Shown: one piece after another, positions 50,873 through 64,000 of the stretch
Numbering within the stretch: position 1 is the stretch's first letter
How the letters are laid out: each line of letters begins with the position of its first letter
NCBI RefSeq assembly: GCF_021134715.1
Contig: NC_060026.1
Location: 10,593,001-10,657,000 of the forward strand
Reading direction: 5' to 3'
DNA: 64,000 bases
Origin: Daphnia pulex
Taxonomy: Eukaryota > Arthropoda > Branchiopoda > Diplostraca > Daphniidae
Translations under genes and position numbers: made by a program
The notes under the pieces: model-generated
The model's input: the letters and a program-made list of their open reading frames with translations, nothing else
What the model was told of the DNA's origin: nothing
The model's database searches: none

Positions 50873-53800
50873 ATGTTGGCAATGATAGTATGGAGGTAAT
50901 TATTTAGCTCTTTAGTTTTAATTCAAGAGTTTGTGAATTTATTTTTTTATTGTAATTATTTTTATTTGTTGTAAAATTTCAATTTCTTTAGATATTTCAT
51001 GTTCAGATTGGTGGCCACTTTCTTATTTGTGAATGTTGTATGCGGCCAGGGTTATCAGCCCCCTTCAGACGAATATATTTATCAACAACAGCCTCTGCAG
51101 CATTATGATGGATATGAAACCCATCGTCAATACAGGTCAGCCGGTGATGAGCCAACAACCATTACACCATCAGTTTCTCTCAAGGTAGTAAACAAAATAC
51201 TTAAGGATCCTTTTATTTATTAATTAAATATAATGTGTTTATTTTAGCAGGAGAATCTATCAGAAAATCAAACATTGGATTCTGATTTGGGCAATAATTC
51301 TACACACATAAGTACCAGAGATATTAATGACATGTTCCCATCTGACCTACAGTTTATTGATGATGCTGATGTTGTGACATTACCAGATGGTTCCATCACC
51401 TTGGTCACTGACATGCCATTGGAAAGCTCATCTATGGCATCACCTGTGCCTTCACTGCTGATGAGTCGTGACACAAGCAAATCTGTGTTGGATTCATCCG
51501 ATTTGTCAAGCATTGAGCAGCTGAATGTCACAACTGAAAAAGTTAACTCCACTTTGGATAATTCAACTGTTGAAGAAATCAAAATTTTGAAGAGGCGACA
51601 AGCCCAACAAGTACTTATTCAACAGGTACCAACTCAACCCCAACAGGTGCCTTCATTAGTTTTCCAGCCTCTGTCATTTCAAAGAAGTCAGTTTATTCAG
51701 GTATATTGTACTGTTACTAAATTTATGTAGATCTTGTCAAAAAAATTTTTTTTTTTTTTGTAAATGTTGTAGGCTCCACCTACATTGTTCTCTGGACAGC
51801 CTGGGCAACCAGCTTTAGTTCAGGTGCCGATTGGGCAATCTCAGTTCGTTCCTAATCAGTTGCGGTTCGTTCAACCCCAATTCTTGGTTCCGCAAATCGT
51901 TCCTCTACAAAACAGCCAAGCTTCGATCACACAACCACCAGTGCAGTTACCTCCACAGTCGCCTCCGAAACTATCATTGAATCCCGTCCCGCTTCCTCCA
52001 GCCATTTCTATTCCGCATCCTAATATGACCACCCCTCCATCTGATAACGATTCCCAAGCAAATGCGGTAAAGACTCGCGAGGCAAATGCAAATAGAATGG
52101 TGCCTAAAGCACAGCAACCACCGATGGGTGCATTTAAACCGATGGTATCTCCCATGCCACCACGACCGACACCTCCACCGGCTCCTGTGCGAGGTTCTCC
52201 AGTTGCACCTACTACTACTACTCCGCCGATGCAGGCTCCAATGGTATTGTTTTAAAATTTGTCAGCTAATGCTAGAAATATGCGACTTCTTTCATTTGTC
52301 AGACGGGTGAAATTTTAATGTTATTTATTTCTTCAGCAGATGATGCCTGTTCCTGCACCTGTTCAGCCCATGGTGGTATGTGTTTGGTTCTTTCGTTTTG
52401 GTTATTTTTTAATTTATTTGTCATTATTGAGTTACAGAGGCCCCAACTACAAGGGCAGCAAGCACCACCACAGAGTCAACAATCAGTTGTTGTACAAAAC
52501 ACTACGCCTCTTCCACGTGGATTGATGGTTCCACCACCTCTTTCGTTGGAAGCACAAAACGGTCGGACAACGACGGCGGTACAGCTGGGTTCGTTTCCTG
52601 CACCAACGATGATCTCATTTCCACCTCAAACAGTGCAGCGAACGGGATCGCCAATGGATCTTCAACCCCAACAGCAGCAGCAGCCACAACTGATGGGCCA
52701 GGCTCCTCCAGCTCAGGTGGCACAACGATCGGGACCACCGATGGATCAACAATCATTGCCCGTGGGTCAATCGATGAATCAGCCGCCTTCGGCTGCTCAA
52801 CATTCGGTACCACCCGTGAACCAACCATCACCGCCGCAGCAGATGAGCCAGACTCCTGCAAACCAAGTGGCCCAACCACCTGGTCAACGGTCGATGGGTC
52901 AAGTACAACAACAGACGATGGTCCAACCTGTGGGTCAAGCCCCTCAAGCTCAGGCTGTACAAAGATTCGGACCGCCAATGGATCATCCCCTGCAACAACA
53001 GCAACAACAACTGCCCGTGGGTCAGGCTCCTCCATCTCAGGTGGCACAGAGGTCGGGATCGCCGATGGATCAACCACAACAGCCAATGCCCTCTGGTCAG
53101 CCGATGGGTCAGGCTCCTCCATCTCAGGTGGCACAGCGGTCCGGACCACCGATGGATCAACCCCAAATGCTGCAACCGAGTCAGTCAATGAATCAGCCTC
53201 CTCCAGATGCTCAACGTTCGGGACCACCGATGAATCAACCGTCACAGCAGCAACCGACCAGCCAGCCGATGAGCCAGACTCAAGTTACCCAACAACCTGG
53301 ACTACAATTGATGGGCCAAGCAAATGCCCTGGCGGTACAACGATCGGGACCGCCAATGGATCATCCCCTGCAACACCAGCAACAACAACTGCCAGTGGGT
53401 CAGGCTCCTCCATCTCAAGGAACTCAGCGGTCGGGATCGCCTATGGATCAAACACAACAACCAATGCCCGCGAGGCAACCAATGGGCCAGGCTCCTCCAA
53501 CTCAGGCGGCACAGCGATCCGGATCACCGATGGATCAACCCCAAATGCTGCAACCGAGTCAGTCAATGAATCAGCCTCCTCCAGATGCTCAACGTTCGGG
53601 ACCACCTACGAATCAACCATCACAGCCGCAATTGATGGGTCAACCTATGGGACAAGCTTCTCCAGCTCAGGTGGGACAGCGGACAGGTCCTTTGCTAGTC
53701 AACCAACCGCTACCAAGCACATCGCAACAGCCATTTGGAGCACCAAATAGTCAGCCTCCTCCACCACCACCACCTCCTCAGCCCCAGCCCCAGCAGCAAA

Positions 53801-54292
53801 TGGCCCAACAGATGATGGGACTTAATCAGCAGCCACCCCAATCGCCTCAAATTGCCCCACGTATTAATTCTCCAATAAATCCACCAGCTCCATCTTCAAT
53901 GGTGAGAAAGAGGGATATTTTAATTTATTTATTTGAATGTTTTGATTTAAAGAATTTTATATTAGATGGACTTCCCTCAGTCAGTTGATACGGCTTCGCT
54001 ACCCGTGTCGCAATTTAATCAAAGGAGTGCCCAGGATGGGCGCGGTGGACATCAAATGAACTTGGTTGCATCAAACAAAGAAAGGCATATGATGAGACGA
54101 AGCGTGGATAGACCCCGTATGAGAAGGCAAATGGATGCTGTTCCCTATCCGTCCAAGGAGGCTTACGATTCTTATGTCGTGAATAATTACCGCTATCTAT
54201 ACGATGAAGTTTATCCGACATACACTCCTCCAGTATATACCACCACCACTGCTGCTGCTCCAAAATATGAATATTACGTCCCACGTTATTGA
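50873..54292 (+). CDS. Secreted Pro/Gln-rich repeat protein, unrecognised family
   Basis: Exons: 50873-50895, 50992-51184, 51251-51700, 51773-52243, 52340-52375, 52438-53901 and 53966-54292 (987 residues, phases consistent). The start MLAMIVWRYFMFRLVATFLF, then VNVVCGQ, is a signal peptide. Residues 75-220 are acidic with several N-glycosylation sequons (NLS, NNST, NVT, NST). From about 220 the protein is Pro/Gln-rich. The sixth exon is built of degenerate 25-36 residue repeats such as GQAPPSQVAQRSGPPMDQP and SMNQPPPDAQRSGPPMNQPS, including a 126-residue block present twice. The C-terminus is basic then Tyr-rich (MMRRSVDRPRMRRQMD, EAYDSYVVNNYRYLYDEVYP, ending KYEYYVPRY). Exons 3 and 5 begin at NAGNAG acceptors (TAGCAG, CAGCAG), so single-Gln variants are likely. 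A matrix, cuticle or glue role is a guess. Confidence 0.85.
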
Positions 54293-57200
54293 TATCATGT
54301 ATATTATCGATTGTCATGTATGAATTACTTCAGAGGTTTAAATATAATTATGGATTTAAACCAGTTTCTTTGTTTTGAAAGTTCCAGCTATCGCTGCCGT
54401 GGTCTAACAACAGTGAATATTGAATTTTCTCTCATCTAATCTAATTTCGACAACAATAATACTTGACTATAGAAACAGTGATATAGGTTATTCTATCAAT
54501 ATGTATGTAATCCTGGTTACTATAAAAAGTATCAAATCAAAACTCTTCAATTGTTGGTGTGTAATTTCAAGGTAGCTACTTTGTTTGCCGTTTGCTACGG
54601 ATGCGCAAGTATTAGTCATGTTTCATTCGAGTTGGATGCGTATCAATAGAGATTTGTTAAGTTTCATTTGGTTGGTCATAGTAACAAAACGTTTACAAAA
54701 ATTTAAAATATTACGCCAAAGCTTCTTAGACGTAAAGTTTTTTGTTTTGTTTTCATAATTATATAATTTATTTCGTCATTTCGGAATGCGTACGGTTATC
54801 AGTGTAAAATTATGACTCTTGCTGGAATTATTATGTGGTTTATCAGGCTCACTTTTTTTCCTGAAATATTATTTCCTTCGTCACGTCACATAAAGTCTTT
54901 TTTTAAATTTCTTTTTGTGCGGTAATTTCTCTCTTCTGGCCGCTAGTAATAGTCAAATGCTGCCATCCTCCGATGAAATAAGGAACTCGATGATAAAACT
55001 GAGAAAAATGGAAAAGGATTTCATTAAAAAAATCGAAAAAGAATTGTCTATCAAGAATAATACAAGTGGATAAAGCCAACACCTCATTCGATGGATTGAA
55101 TATTGGAGGGTTTGTTTTGCTCGTGAATTGGACGTGGATAAACGAGTAAGACTCTCGGGTCGTGATTGACAATAAATTGACATGCAGTGACATATAATCC
55201 TCCGAAATGAGAAGAATGAAACAATTGTGTGTAACTAAGGGGTTCGTGAAAATATCCATCGCAACGGGCAGCTTATTCCTTACACCCCCACCACGCGGTT
55301 CCTCAGATCAGAAACAGATCTGACGCAACTGATTTCGCGTGCGGCACTTGTGCGTGCCCTATCCCAGGAAGACATATCCAACCTCCGAGTTGAGAGAAAT
55401 AAGAGATGAGTCGATTGTTTTTGAGTAATGAAGTGCAGAGTTGAAGACGAGCTCGTTTGACGTTGTGTGTTGTCGTGATGCGCCAACTTTTTGTTTTTCC
55501 CCCGAGTGTGCATCTCGGCGCGGTCACTTGTGGGCCGCCGCCCCGACAAGATGCAGCGCAGAGACACCGGGGGAATGTTGTTGTTTGTGTCGAACCGCGC
55601 GCGGACAGTCCAACAAGACACAACATTCCATTAGTCATGAACCGCGTCATTTTCGGCACGTTCTATTCCTCTCTCTCTATTTCTCACGTCGTTTTCTTTC
55701 TTTCTTTCTTCTCGACCTTTGCTGCTTTCATTTATTCACATCGTCGGCTATCTGCACCGGAGAATCTAAATATCACGAAATTCTTTCTTGTGTTTCTTCT
55801 TCTTCTTTTAGATTTTCAACTTGTGCACGGTGATGATGATAATTTAAATGCAAGAGTAACACGTCCGTGTGATTGCACTGTCGGGCTGGCTGCTGCTTCA
55901 TCCGCCATGAGAGAGAGAGAAAGAGAAATATCTATGTATATCTATGTAGCAGCTCGCCCATTTTATTTTTTCTCCATGAAATTTTGTTATTTGCCCCGTT
56001 GCGTCTTTTCATTGACACCCGCAGCTCCAATTCCGGGAAATCTTCAGATTCTTTTTTAAAAAAAGAACTCAACTGGCGGGATTCATTGCAGAAAGAGTTT
56101 TTTCCCCCAAACCGGGGGGCTCTCATCTATAGGCCAACCAGAGACGTTGGGAAAAGGAGAGAGAGTTCTCCTAGGAAAAAGTCAAAAAGGTAAAAAGAAT
56201 TCAATCCCTTAAAAAGCAGCGCGGCTCCAGCGAAATGAATTGAATTGGAAACGCACCTCAAAAGGATCTTTGATGAATGCGTTTCTCTCGGTCAGAATTA
56301 GATTTAGATTTTATTTTTATTTTTATTTTTTCATTAAGAAAAGAAAATCAAAATTTAATATACCGAGTGTAGTTACTGTAAAATAAATAATTTCCTTAGT
56401 TGTTTTTCCAGTGAAAAACCCCAGTTCAATTTGAAGGAGGAAAGAAATAAAAGTGTTTCTATTTATACGTAAGATTATTTGTTCGGCTTATTATAATTGA
56501 TGGACGCTGGTAAAGAAACTCAAATCTCTGTGTTTCTTAGCCGGAACATGTCGAGCTGTTGTCCGTTTCTCGGACTCAATTATCAACACTCAATAATAAT
56601 AATAATAATATACAGTGAGAGCTAACTGTGCTGGCCAGGTAATACAATAATATAATAACGAAATAAAATAAAAAATATGATGATACAAGACAAAAAAGGA
56701 ACACCATCGTCGATGTGTTTGCGTGTGTGTGTGGTGGGATGCCGCCACCGCCGCCGACGTCAACGAGAGAAAAAGACACCCAAACATTCAAGAATTATAA
56801 ATAAATAGATGGTTGAAACGCGCACGGCCTGCTGTTCTTCTCGGCGGCATCGATTGTCTCTTCTTTTATTTTATTTTTTTCCCAATTTTATTTCCTTTTT
56901 GTTTCGGTCGAATCGCATCGTCCACAATATAAAGGGGGAGAAATAACGCGGACCCCTCTTGTCTTTTTTCATGGGACTCTCATCATCTCGCACTCTCCTT
57001 CTATAGCGTCAGCAAGAGCGCAGAGTCACCGTTGCGTTCAAGTTGTGTCCGTGATAAGCGTCCAACAACTGCTCCTCTATATGTTGTGCGTTAAACAACT
57101 ATCCGTCTCCTTTCTCTTCGGCCCCTTTTGTTTCTCCAGAATTTTCTTGAGGGTTTTGTTTCAAAGGCCTATCGTCGGCCTTGTTAGGCTCCTCTACTAC

Positions 57201-60200
57201 AACAATATAATAGATTTTCTATACCTATATTTTAAACTAACTTTTTAAAGATATTTTAAAACAAACAGAAATTCAGCTCCGCTTTGAGATTTTTCCGAGA
57301 TTTTATAAAACACCGTAACGTATATATTTATAAAATACTATGCAAGTGGGATGACGTAACCGGTCGTTACGATTGGATTTTCCCTTTTTTTTTCTAAAAT
57401 TCTTTTTGTGTGTCGCTCATCAAAATGATGAGATGTCTGTTCAAACAGGTGACCGCGAAAGAAGAAGAAAGAAAAGACTTATAAGAAAAAAAGGATTTTA
57501 CCTTTGTAGAAATGTGCGCATGTTGTATGTGTATCTGTCGGTCAAGGAAAGACTCTCTTTTTTCTTTTTATCACAGGGACGTCGTGATAAAAAAGAAAAA
57601 CGGGTTCTTATTTCGTCTATTAGTATGGGAAAAAATCGGCTGGGAAAACGAAAAATTCAATCTAATGTATAGACTCCATCATTCATATTTAAAAGATCCG
57701 AGAGCGCGTAGATTTTCAAGAAAAATCGAGCGATATCAATATAACAAAAACCCCCAACCAACAAAAAAGGATAAAAAGGGAGAGAGAGAGAGATGAATGT
57801 CTCAAACCACACGGAGCTAGCTCACCCAACAAAATAAATAAAAATAAAAAGGAGAAATACACACACACGAACGATCGATTGTCTTAATAATAATAAAGAA
57901 ATCGAGTGCTGTGCGTGGAATGAAGTCGGACGGGAACAGAATGGGGCGCTCCGGCATCCCACCACCAGTTTTCATGAGAGACTTTTTCTATGAGCTGCTG
58001 TAGCCTTGATCTATTAATCAAGTCAATTATAAAACATACTGCTGTTCTATCTCTATAATATCCTATAGATGCTGCGCATAGAGCGGGTGATAACCGGTTG
58101 TTTAATGGGTTATACGTCGAATTTATACACACACACGCATAGGAGACCGTTTCAGCCGCCCTGTAACGACCGTCGTCGGGATCGAACATTGTTTAATCGA
58201 GAAGAAAATAATAACAATGAATGTTAAACAAACAAACAAAAAATCGGCGGGTGTGGGAGGAGCGAAATCAAACAACAAAAAAACTGATCGAAGCTGCGAT
58301 CAAAGATAAAAAGAATAAGCCATGGGGAATATAAAGGAAAAAAAAAAACAATATAATCCTTTTCGTTTTTTTTTCGGGAGAAGAATATAATTACGTCGGG
58401 AAAAAAAAAAGAAAAAGGACCAGATGGGGGGAAGGCTCATTAACTGCCCAGCATTCGTTACATCACGGCCTCGTCATGATATTCGCGGGCTGTTGGCGAA
58501 GCTGAAAGGAGTACCGGGTTCTCCTGTTCTAAAATACACCAGTTTTCTGATTCTTTTCTCTTATAGCTTGATTGTGTTTTTTAAAATATAAAACAAACAC
58601 AAAAAGAAGAGCACAAGAAAACGGGAAGACAAGGGAGGGGATCGACGATCAATGGCCAAACTTCTGACTGATGCATTCACGCGAGGCATTCCATCAAAGC
58701 CTGCACAAATTCCAATCCATTTCTTTCTTCTTATATTCTTTCCAGAGTATTATAAACGATTTCAGCGCTTGATTACGATTCCCGTTTTCTCTTTGGCTGG
58801 ATGTATATACTACGCTGCAGTCCCTCCGTTTTCACCCGAGCTAAGAAAAAATGTTATGCAACACACAAAAGACACGGTTCTTCATTTTTTGATGGCCTGT
58901 CCATATAGGCCCATTGTGTGTGTTTTGTACCGATAACAATTCAAAATAAGGAAAAAGATGAAACATAAAAGGCGGGAATGTTTTATTTTTTGAATGCCCG
59001 TTGATGACGTGTGAAGGTCTTGGTGCTGTTGGCTATAAGATCGCGTTGTTTTGTTGATCAAGCAGAGCAAGCAAAGCCGTTCCCGGATGTTGATGGCCGT
59101 CAGCTCTAAGGCAAAAACGCAAGCGCAGCCAAAATGTATATCCCAAGACCATCACATACACCCAACCCACTCCCACACAGACTATCGGTTGAGCTCGCCC
59201 ATATACGATCAGATGAATAAATAATCCAATGATATATAAATTCAAGACATATTTCGAGGGGGAAACCCAAAATATTCAACAGACAAATTCGATTGTTCAA
59301 TTTATCTCAGTTTTTATTTGGGCGTCACAAAAGGCAATACAAAAAAAAATTGTCCTCAATTATAAAGTGTTGGAAACGTCTGACATTGTAGCGGATAAAG
59401 CAGAGCAACTGTCGAATATAATAGCCCGACGAGTTCTATATAAAGTCAAAAAGAAAGTTGGAGCTTTTAATAGTTCTTAAAAAACAGTCTACGAATAGTA
59501 AAGAAATAAACCAAAGAGAATAACAGAGTTCCATTCTCTGCTGTCACAAGTAAGCCCAGACGCCCAGCAGAAAGTCACAGAAGAAGAAGAAGTTCAGATC
59601 AATGATCATTTCAATGCAACAATAGGTCAGAAAAGAACAAGGAACTATCCGCAACCAGCTCGACCGGATCCGGTATAGTCATTGCTCAACTTTGAATTTC
59701 CCGGTAATTCGCGATTCGACGAAGATCATCAGCGAGCAGCAGGAAACAAGAACCACCGAATAATAAAAGGAGGAAACGAGGCTGTGAGTAGATACCAACC
59801 TGTTAGTCCATCTCACCAGGTTCGACTGGTTTGAATAATATAATCTCCAAGTGCAATGCTCCGCTCTTCTCATCAACATCCGAGACCATCACACTATTGC
59901 TGATCCGCGTCGATGCTTGATTTATATATTTGATCCAGTCGTCCAACACTCCAATAAATATTATATATATTCAGGTTGTTTGTGTATATTATAAGAGGGC
60001 GAGTGACTTGGGTTTTTTTATTATTATCAGTTCTTCTTCCTCTTCCTACTTGTATTCCGTTTTCTTTCCGTTTGATTGTGCAGCTGCTTTTTTTTCGTAA
60101 CGGTCTCTTAAGCCGGACTCTGCTGCTGCTGTTGTTGTTGTTGCTGCTGCAAAAAATATATACGTACCTATACATACACTACATGGTAAATATTTTTGTA

Positions 60201-63200
60201 AATAAATTTCCGTTTCATTTTATTTCTTAAGATTCTTAGAGCAACTTGAAAATAATAAATATGGTAGCCTATAGCTGCTTATCTTTTTTTTTTTAACTTT
60301 GGACTCTTTTATTCTCCCCCCCAATCCGCGTCCGTCCGCATCCATCCGTCCGGCCGTCTCCACCTCGTTGAACACCAAAAAGGAAAGAAGTGAAGAAATG
60401 GCCACAATAAAAATATAGAGACGACGACGACGACGGGAATATGAAGCTGAAATAACGCGCAGTGTCAACAAATAAATAAATAAATATATAAATAGAGAGA
60501 GATGCGGTAACAAATTCACTTAGCATATAATAGCGTCAAAAATAAATAATGCAATATAATAATATACAAGCGCCCGGTGCATTTTACATTTTGAAAATAG
60601 TTGTGTGCTGCTGCTGCTGGTGATGGGTGTAATAATAATGGAAGGAAAATATGTATATACGCGTACACATATAGCTCTACCACCACCATATACTTCAATG
60701 TCCAAATGGAAAAATCTGTTGTGCTGGAGAGGAACGTCCGGTTTCAACTTTCTAATGAAACGCCGTAAAAAGAAGAAGAATGGAAAGACGTGGGAGCCAC
60801 TCGCTGATGGAATTATATAAGCCTTTTCTTGTTTTTTTGTTTTTCTTACCTTAAACATTTTATAGACTCTTTTTATATTTTTTATTATTTCAATTTTCTC
60901 CTCGCAGCGCAAATAGAGAGATGAAAACTCTACACACACGTCTAAAAGAAAAGGAGGAAAAAAGAGACACGTCGTTTCTAGAGATCTCGACATTTGTCTG
61001 ACATTTCTTTCTTTCTCTATAAGGTCAAGGGACCCCCTTCTTTTTTTCTGATTTTATATATTACATATTTATAATTCAGTGGAGAAATCAGGGAATCTGA
61101 TCTGAATGCGGACAAGAAGCAAAAAGGAGCTCTAGACGAGCCTCTCTTTTTTTCTTTCCAGCTATAGCTCTCTATAGCTATAGCTCTCACTCAATCTAAC
61201 GTATAGAGCATGTACATAAAAGCATCTGGGAGTGTTTCGTTTGTTCAGGCATTTGAGTGCTATACAGCAGCCAGCAGCCCAGCCAGTTCCAGTGGTGTGT
61301 AGTCGCGGCCATCCGGCAGCAGCCCGTCGCTGCGTTGTTGTTGTTGTTGTTGTTGTGTGTGACTTTTCGAATATAAAAAGCCAAAAAAGAAGAAGAAGAA
61401 GAAGAAGGAAAAGATAAGAGCCAGCCATAATGGAAGGGAAAACGGTAGCTTCAGTGGCCCTTTCTTATTCCCTTCTTTTCTTTCTCCTCCAATATATTTA
61501 TTTTAAGGGCAAGAAATCTCTAGACGTTTTGAATAGTCCATCAAGCACCTTTCCTTCAATTTCATCTCTCCTTTTTTCCTCCTTTCAGACCGTACAAAAG
61601 AAGAAGAAAAAAAAAAGGATAGTAGAGAGAGATCTTATCAATCGGAAATTAATCATCAATGGGAAAGAAATAAAGAATAAAATCCTTGCGACGCGACTAT
61701 ACCGGCGACGATGGACCAACTATGAAGGTATAAAAAATAAAAGGGGGTCGAGTAGCAGAGTCAGACTGCTATGTGTATATTTGTATGTATGTATATACTT
61801 ATGTAACAATGCCCATCTGGTCTACATCGATTCCTTTTTTTTTTTATTTGGCTCCTTCCAATTGACAAGCAGCCGAAGGAATATGATAATCATCATCATC
61901 ATCATCTCAGGGAGGGGATATGCTGGATGGAGAACGCCGAGCTGTTATAGACGTTACACACAGGCAAAAGGCAGCACACACACACACACATTGTGTAACG
62001 CTGCGCGATTAAATATAGAGTTTTGAATTTCCAGCTGGAGGCGTTCGACTAAAAGAAGAAGAAGAAAAAAAAGGGTTTAATTTAAAATTCTTTTCATTTC
62101 TTTCTTTCTTTTTAGAAGAAGAAGAAAAAAAAGAAGAGAGAGGTTAAATTTACTGTGCAGTTGCTGCTGGTGGTGATGCCAGAACCTGTGATTATCTGAT
62201 ATATCGCATTAGATCCATCCGGCAATGATTATATATATACGCACTCAAAGACAGTTAGTGTTGCTGCTGCTATCCCCCCACTCTTATTCGTTCTTGTACA
62301 TATCCATCCGAATTGACGATGATACAACTCACTGGCTGGATTTCCTTACACATACAACGTGAATATTAGTGTGCATATCGTACGGTACTGTGCGTTTCTC
62401 CAATAGCTGGAGGCACAATTCTAATAGTCGTCTCTAATGTCCAGTGTTCGCTATGGATTCACGCCGCATTGATTGGCGATGACATAGAAAAGCAACTAAC
62501 AAGTCGCCGGTGAGAAATGAGAAATAATCCTATGCGCATCAGCCGAGTCAATTATATACTCTAGACGAGAGACGAAACATTTTTATTTAAAAAAAAGCGA
62601 CGATACGAAATGAAAGAACTCGTTTCCCTTTCATCATTCCGCTGCTGCTGCTGTGTGTATCCCGTAGGAGTGTCACTTTCCCATGGTATTTCTTTCAGCT
62701 CGTCCCTATCAAAACTGACCGACTGAATATATGCCATGCTGTAGGTGCATTTGGGGGCTTTTTGATTCGTTTCTAATAGACGAAGCGCAGCATTGTTGAA
62801 TGTGATCAATTCTCTCCCTTTTTCTTTGATATTTTTGTCTTGAGTGTTTTGTTTGACGGGACAGGAGCAGCAGGAGCAGACAGCCTAAAAGAGCTAGTCA
62901 ATGTCTCAATTTTTCTGTCCATTTTCGGTGGCTCCTTTTTTTCATTTCTCCAGCGCGTCGCCTTTCGTCTGTAACATATATATCTAGCGGATGCCAGAGA
63001 CACACATCTATACACTTATCGTATACCAATTAAAATTTATGAGCGGGGATATCCAAAGGAGAAAAAACGAATGTCGACTGGCGTCATTCCTCTGTCTGTA
63101 TGGACGATACACACATTCAACCGAGAGAGAAGCTCAAGTTCCACTATATTAAAATTGCGCATTCCTCGAATAGTTTTTCGATTCATTTGCGCATTTGATT

Positions 63201-63847
63201 CTCGGAGTAAAAACTTCAAAATTCCTCGACCAAATTGCTTTTGAATTCGCCTTTTTTTTCCACCTTTTTTACGAGAGACCGTTTTAGAAGGAAAATAGGC
63301 GGGTCGAGTGTATATAGAGTTTTTAATGGATGGCTTCCGAATTGGGTTCCAGGTTTTAGCGCAGCGTCGAGGTGTATATCTATCGTCTATACCTACGTAT
63401 ATATAAATGTGTATCACATATATATATAGAGCTAGCGGAGCGGAACAATGCTCTTTATTTATACATCCTAAGAGTTCATCGGTCAAAGTTCAAAAGCAAG
63501 TAGTAGTAGCTTATAGAGTAGTGTTATTATTATTATTATTATTAATATATTTACCGTAGATTGGAACGAAGCGAATTTGTTTTTTTCTTCTTCTTCTTCT
63601 TCTTCTTTTTCGTAGGACAGAATAAGAGGAGAAAGCCGCCGCTAGGTGCCTCTCTTCAGGCCAAAAAGAGACAGTCAAGGGAAAATGGGTGGGCGCTACA
63701 CACAAACCCACACCGTCTCTCTTTTTTCCACAATTTTTATTTTTTGTTATTTTCTTCTTCTCCTTCCTATCCTTCTCTCTCTCTCTCTCTCTCTCTATAC
63801 ACACACACACCACCAGTAGAGAGAGGTAACTGTTAAGTGGCTCTTAC
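54293..63847. other. Gene-poor, microsatellite-rich DNA
   Basis: I can support no gene in this 9.5 kb. Simple repeats include AAT near 56594, GA near 57780, CTG/TTG near 60121, TTG near 61333, AAG near 61385, ATC near 61893, CA near 61976, CTG/TGC near 62640, TTA near 63523, TTC near 63585 and CT/CA near 63772-63811. Minus frames at 54903-55259 and 55280-55659 are protein-like in places but show no motif. The base composition and repeats suit a long intron or regulatory DNA of a gene that lies mainly to the right. Confidence 0.45.
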
Positions 63848-63918
63848 CTGAGTCGGGAACTCTCCAGTCGACCGGGCTGCTCCGTCCGAGACGGAACCTC
63901 CCCCAACCCCGTCGTACC
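63848..63918 (-). CDS. Possible internal exon of a gene extending off the window
   Basis: A 71-bp segment with an acceptor (TTTTTTCAAATAG) and a strong donor (CAG/GTAAGAG). It is GC-rich against AT-rich surroundings. It is open in all three frames; with phase 2 it reads YDGVGGGSVSDGAARSTG, then EFPTQ. I do not recognise a family. Splice signals and composition are the only support. Confidence 0.35.
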
Positions 63919-64000
63919 CTATTTGAAAAAATTTGTCTCATTCAAAATCTCCCGAAAAAGTTTTGTTTTAGTTTTCCAAAAATTCACGCAATTTTTTTTC

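Noticed and set aside
52502-53245. Long antisense open frames across the secreted repeat protein exon
   Set aside because: They are shadows created by the repetitive, biased codons of the + strand exon, which has signal peptide and phase support.
55280-56193. Overlapping + and - open frames near 55.3-56.2 kb as genes
   Set aside because: They have low-complexity composition, conflicting strands, and neither family motifs nor convincing splice structure.

Overview
The window looks like nuclear DNA of a small-genome arthropod, most probably a branchiopod crustacean such as Daphnia. This is an inference from compact genes with introns mostly of 55-80 bp, GT-AG splicing, arthropod-type protein sequences, and a decayed transposable-element protein of a kind widespread in arthropods. 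No bacterial or organellar features are present.

Left third (1-26 kb): an accessory region. It holds one well-preserved signal recognition particle (7SL) RNA gene. Around it lie broken copies of RNA-binding-protein genes (RRM domains; one group is clearly of the hnRNP Q/R-SYNCRIP-A1CF type), a decayed transposon gene, a nested repeat island at 19-21.6 kb (repeated GCGAATTCCGGACAG motif, tRNA-like sequences, a long poly(A) retroposon tail, a long foldback element), a 40-bp palindrome, and two unrecognised coiled-coil genes.

Middle (27-46 kb): a dense housekeeping cluster. In order: three tandem tRNA-Gln(TTG) genes; SDHD (+) convergent with an IFT43 homologue (-); STRAP (+) convergent with a RAD51AP1 homologue (-); DCUN1D3 (-) divergent from LSM3 (+) across about 300 bp; NOC2L (+) convergent with TFG (-); CTP synthase (-). 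I rebuilt exon coordinates by following reading phase across splice sites. Each of these genes reads through without a break. Their roles are unrelated (respiratory complex II, cilia, snRNP assembly and signalling, homologous recombination, neddylation, U6 snRNP/mRNA decay, ribosome biogenesis, ER-to-Golgi export, CTP synthesis), so the cluster reflects compactness rather than a pathway.

Right part (47-64 kb): a second, independently broken hnRNP Q/R-like copy lies inverted relative to the one at 16 kb. Next come a 65-bp poly(A) retroposon with a 13-bp target-site duplication and a TATA-driven gene for a secreted, Pro/Gln-rich repeat protein of 987 residues. The last 9.5 kb is rich in microsatellites, has no gene I can support, and holds one possible exon near the right edge. 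It may be intron or regulatory DNA of a gene running off the window.
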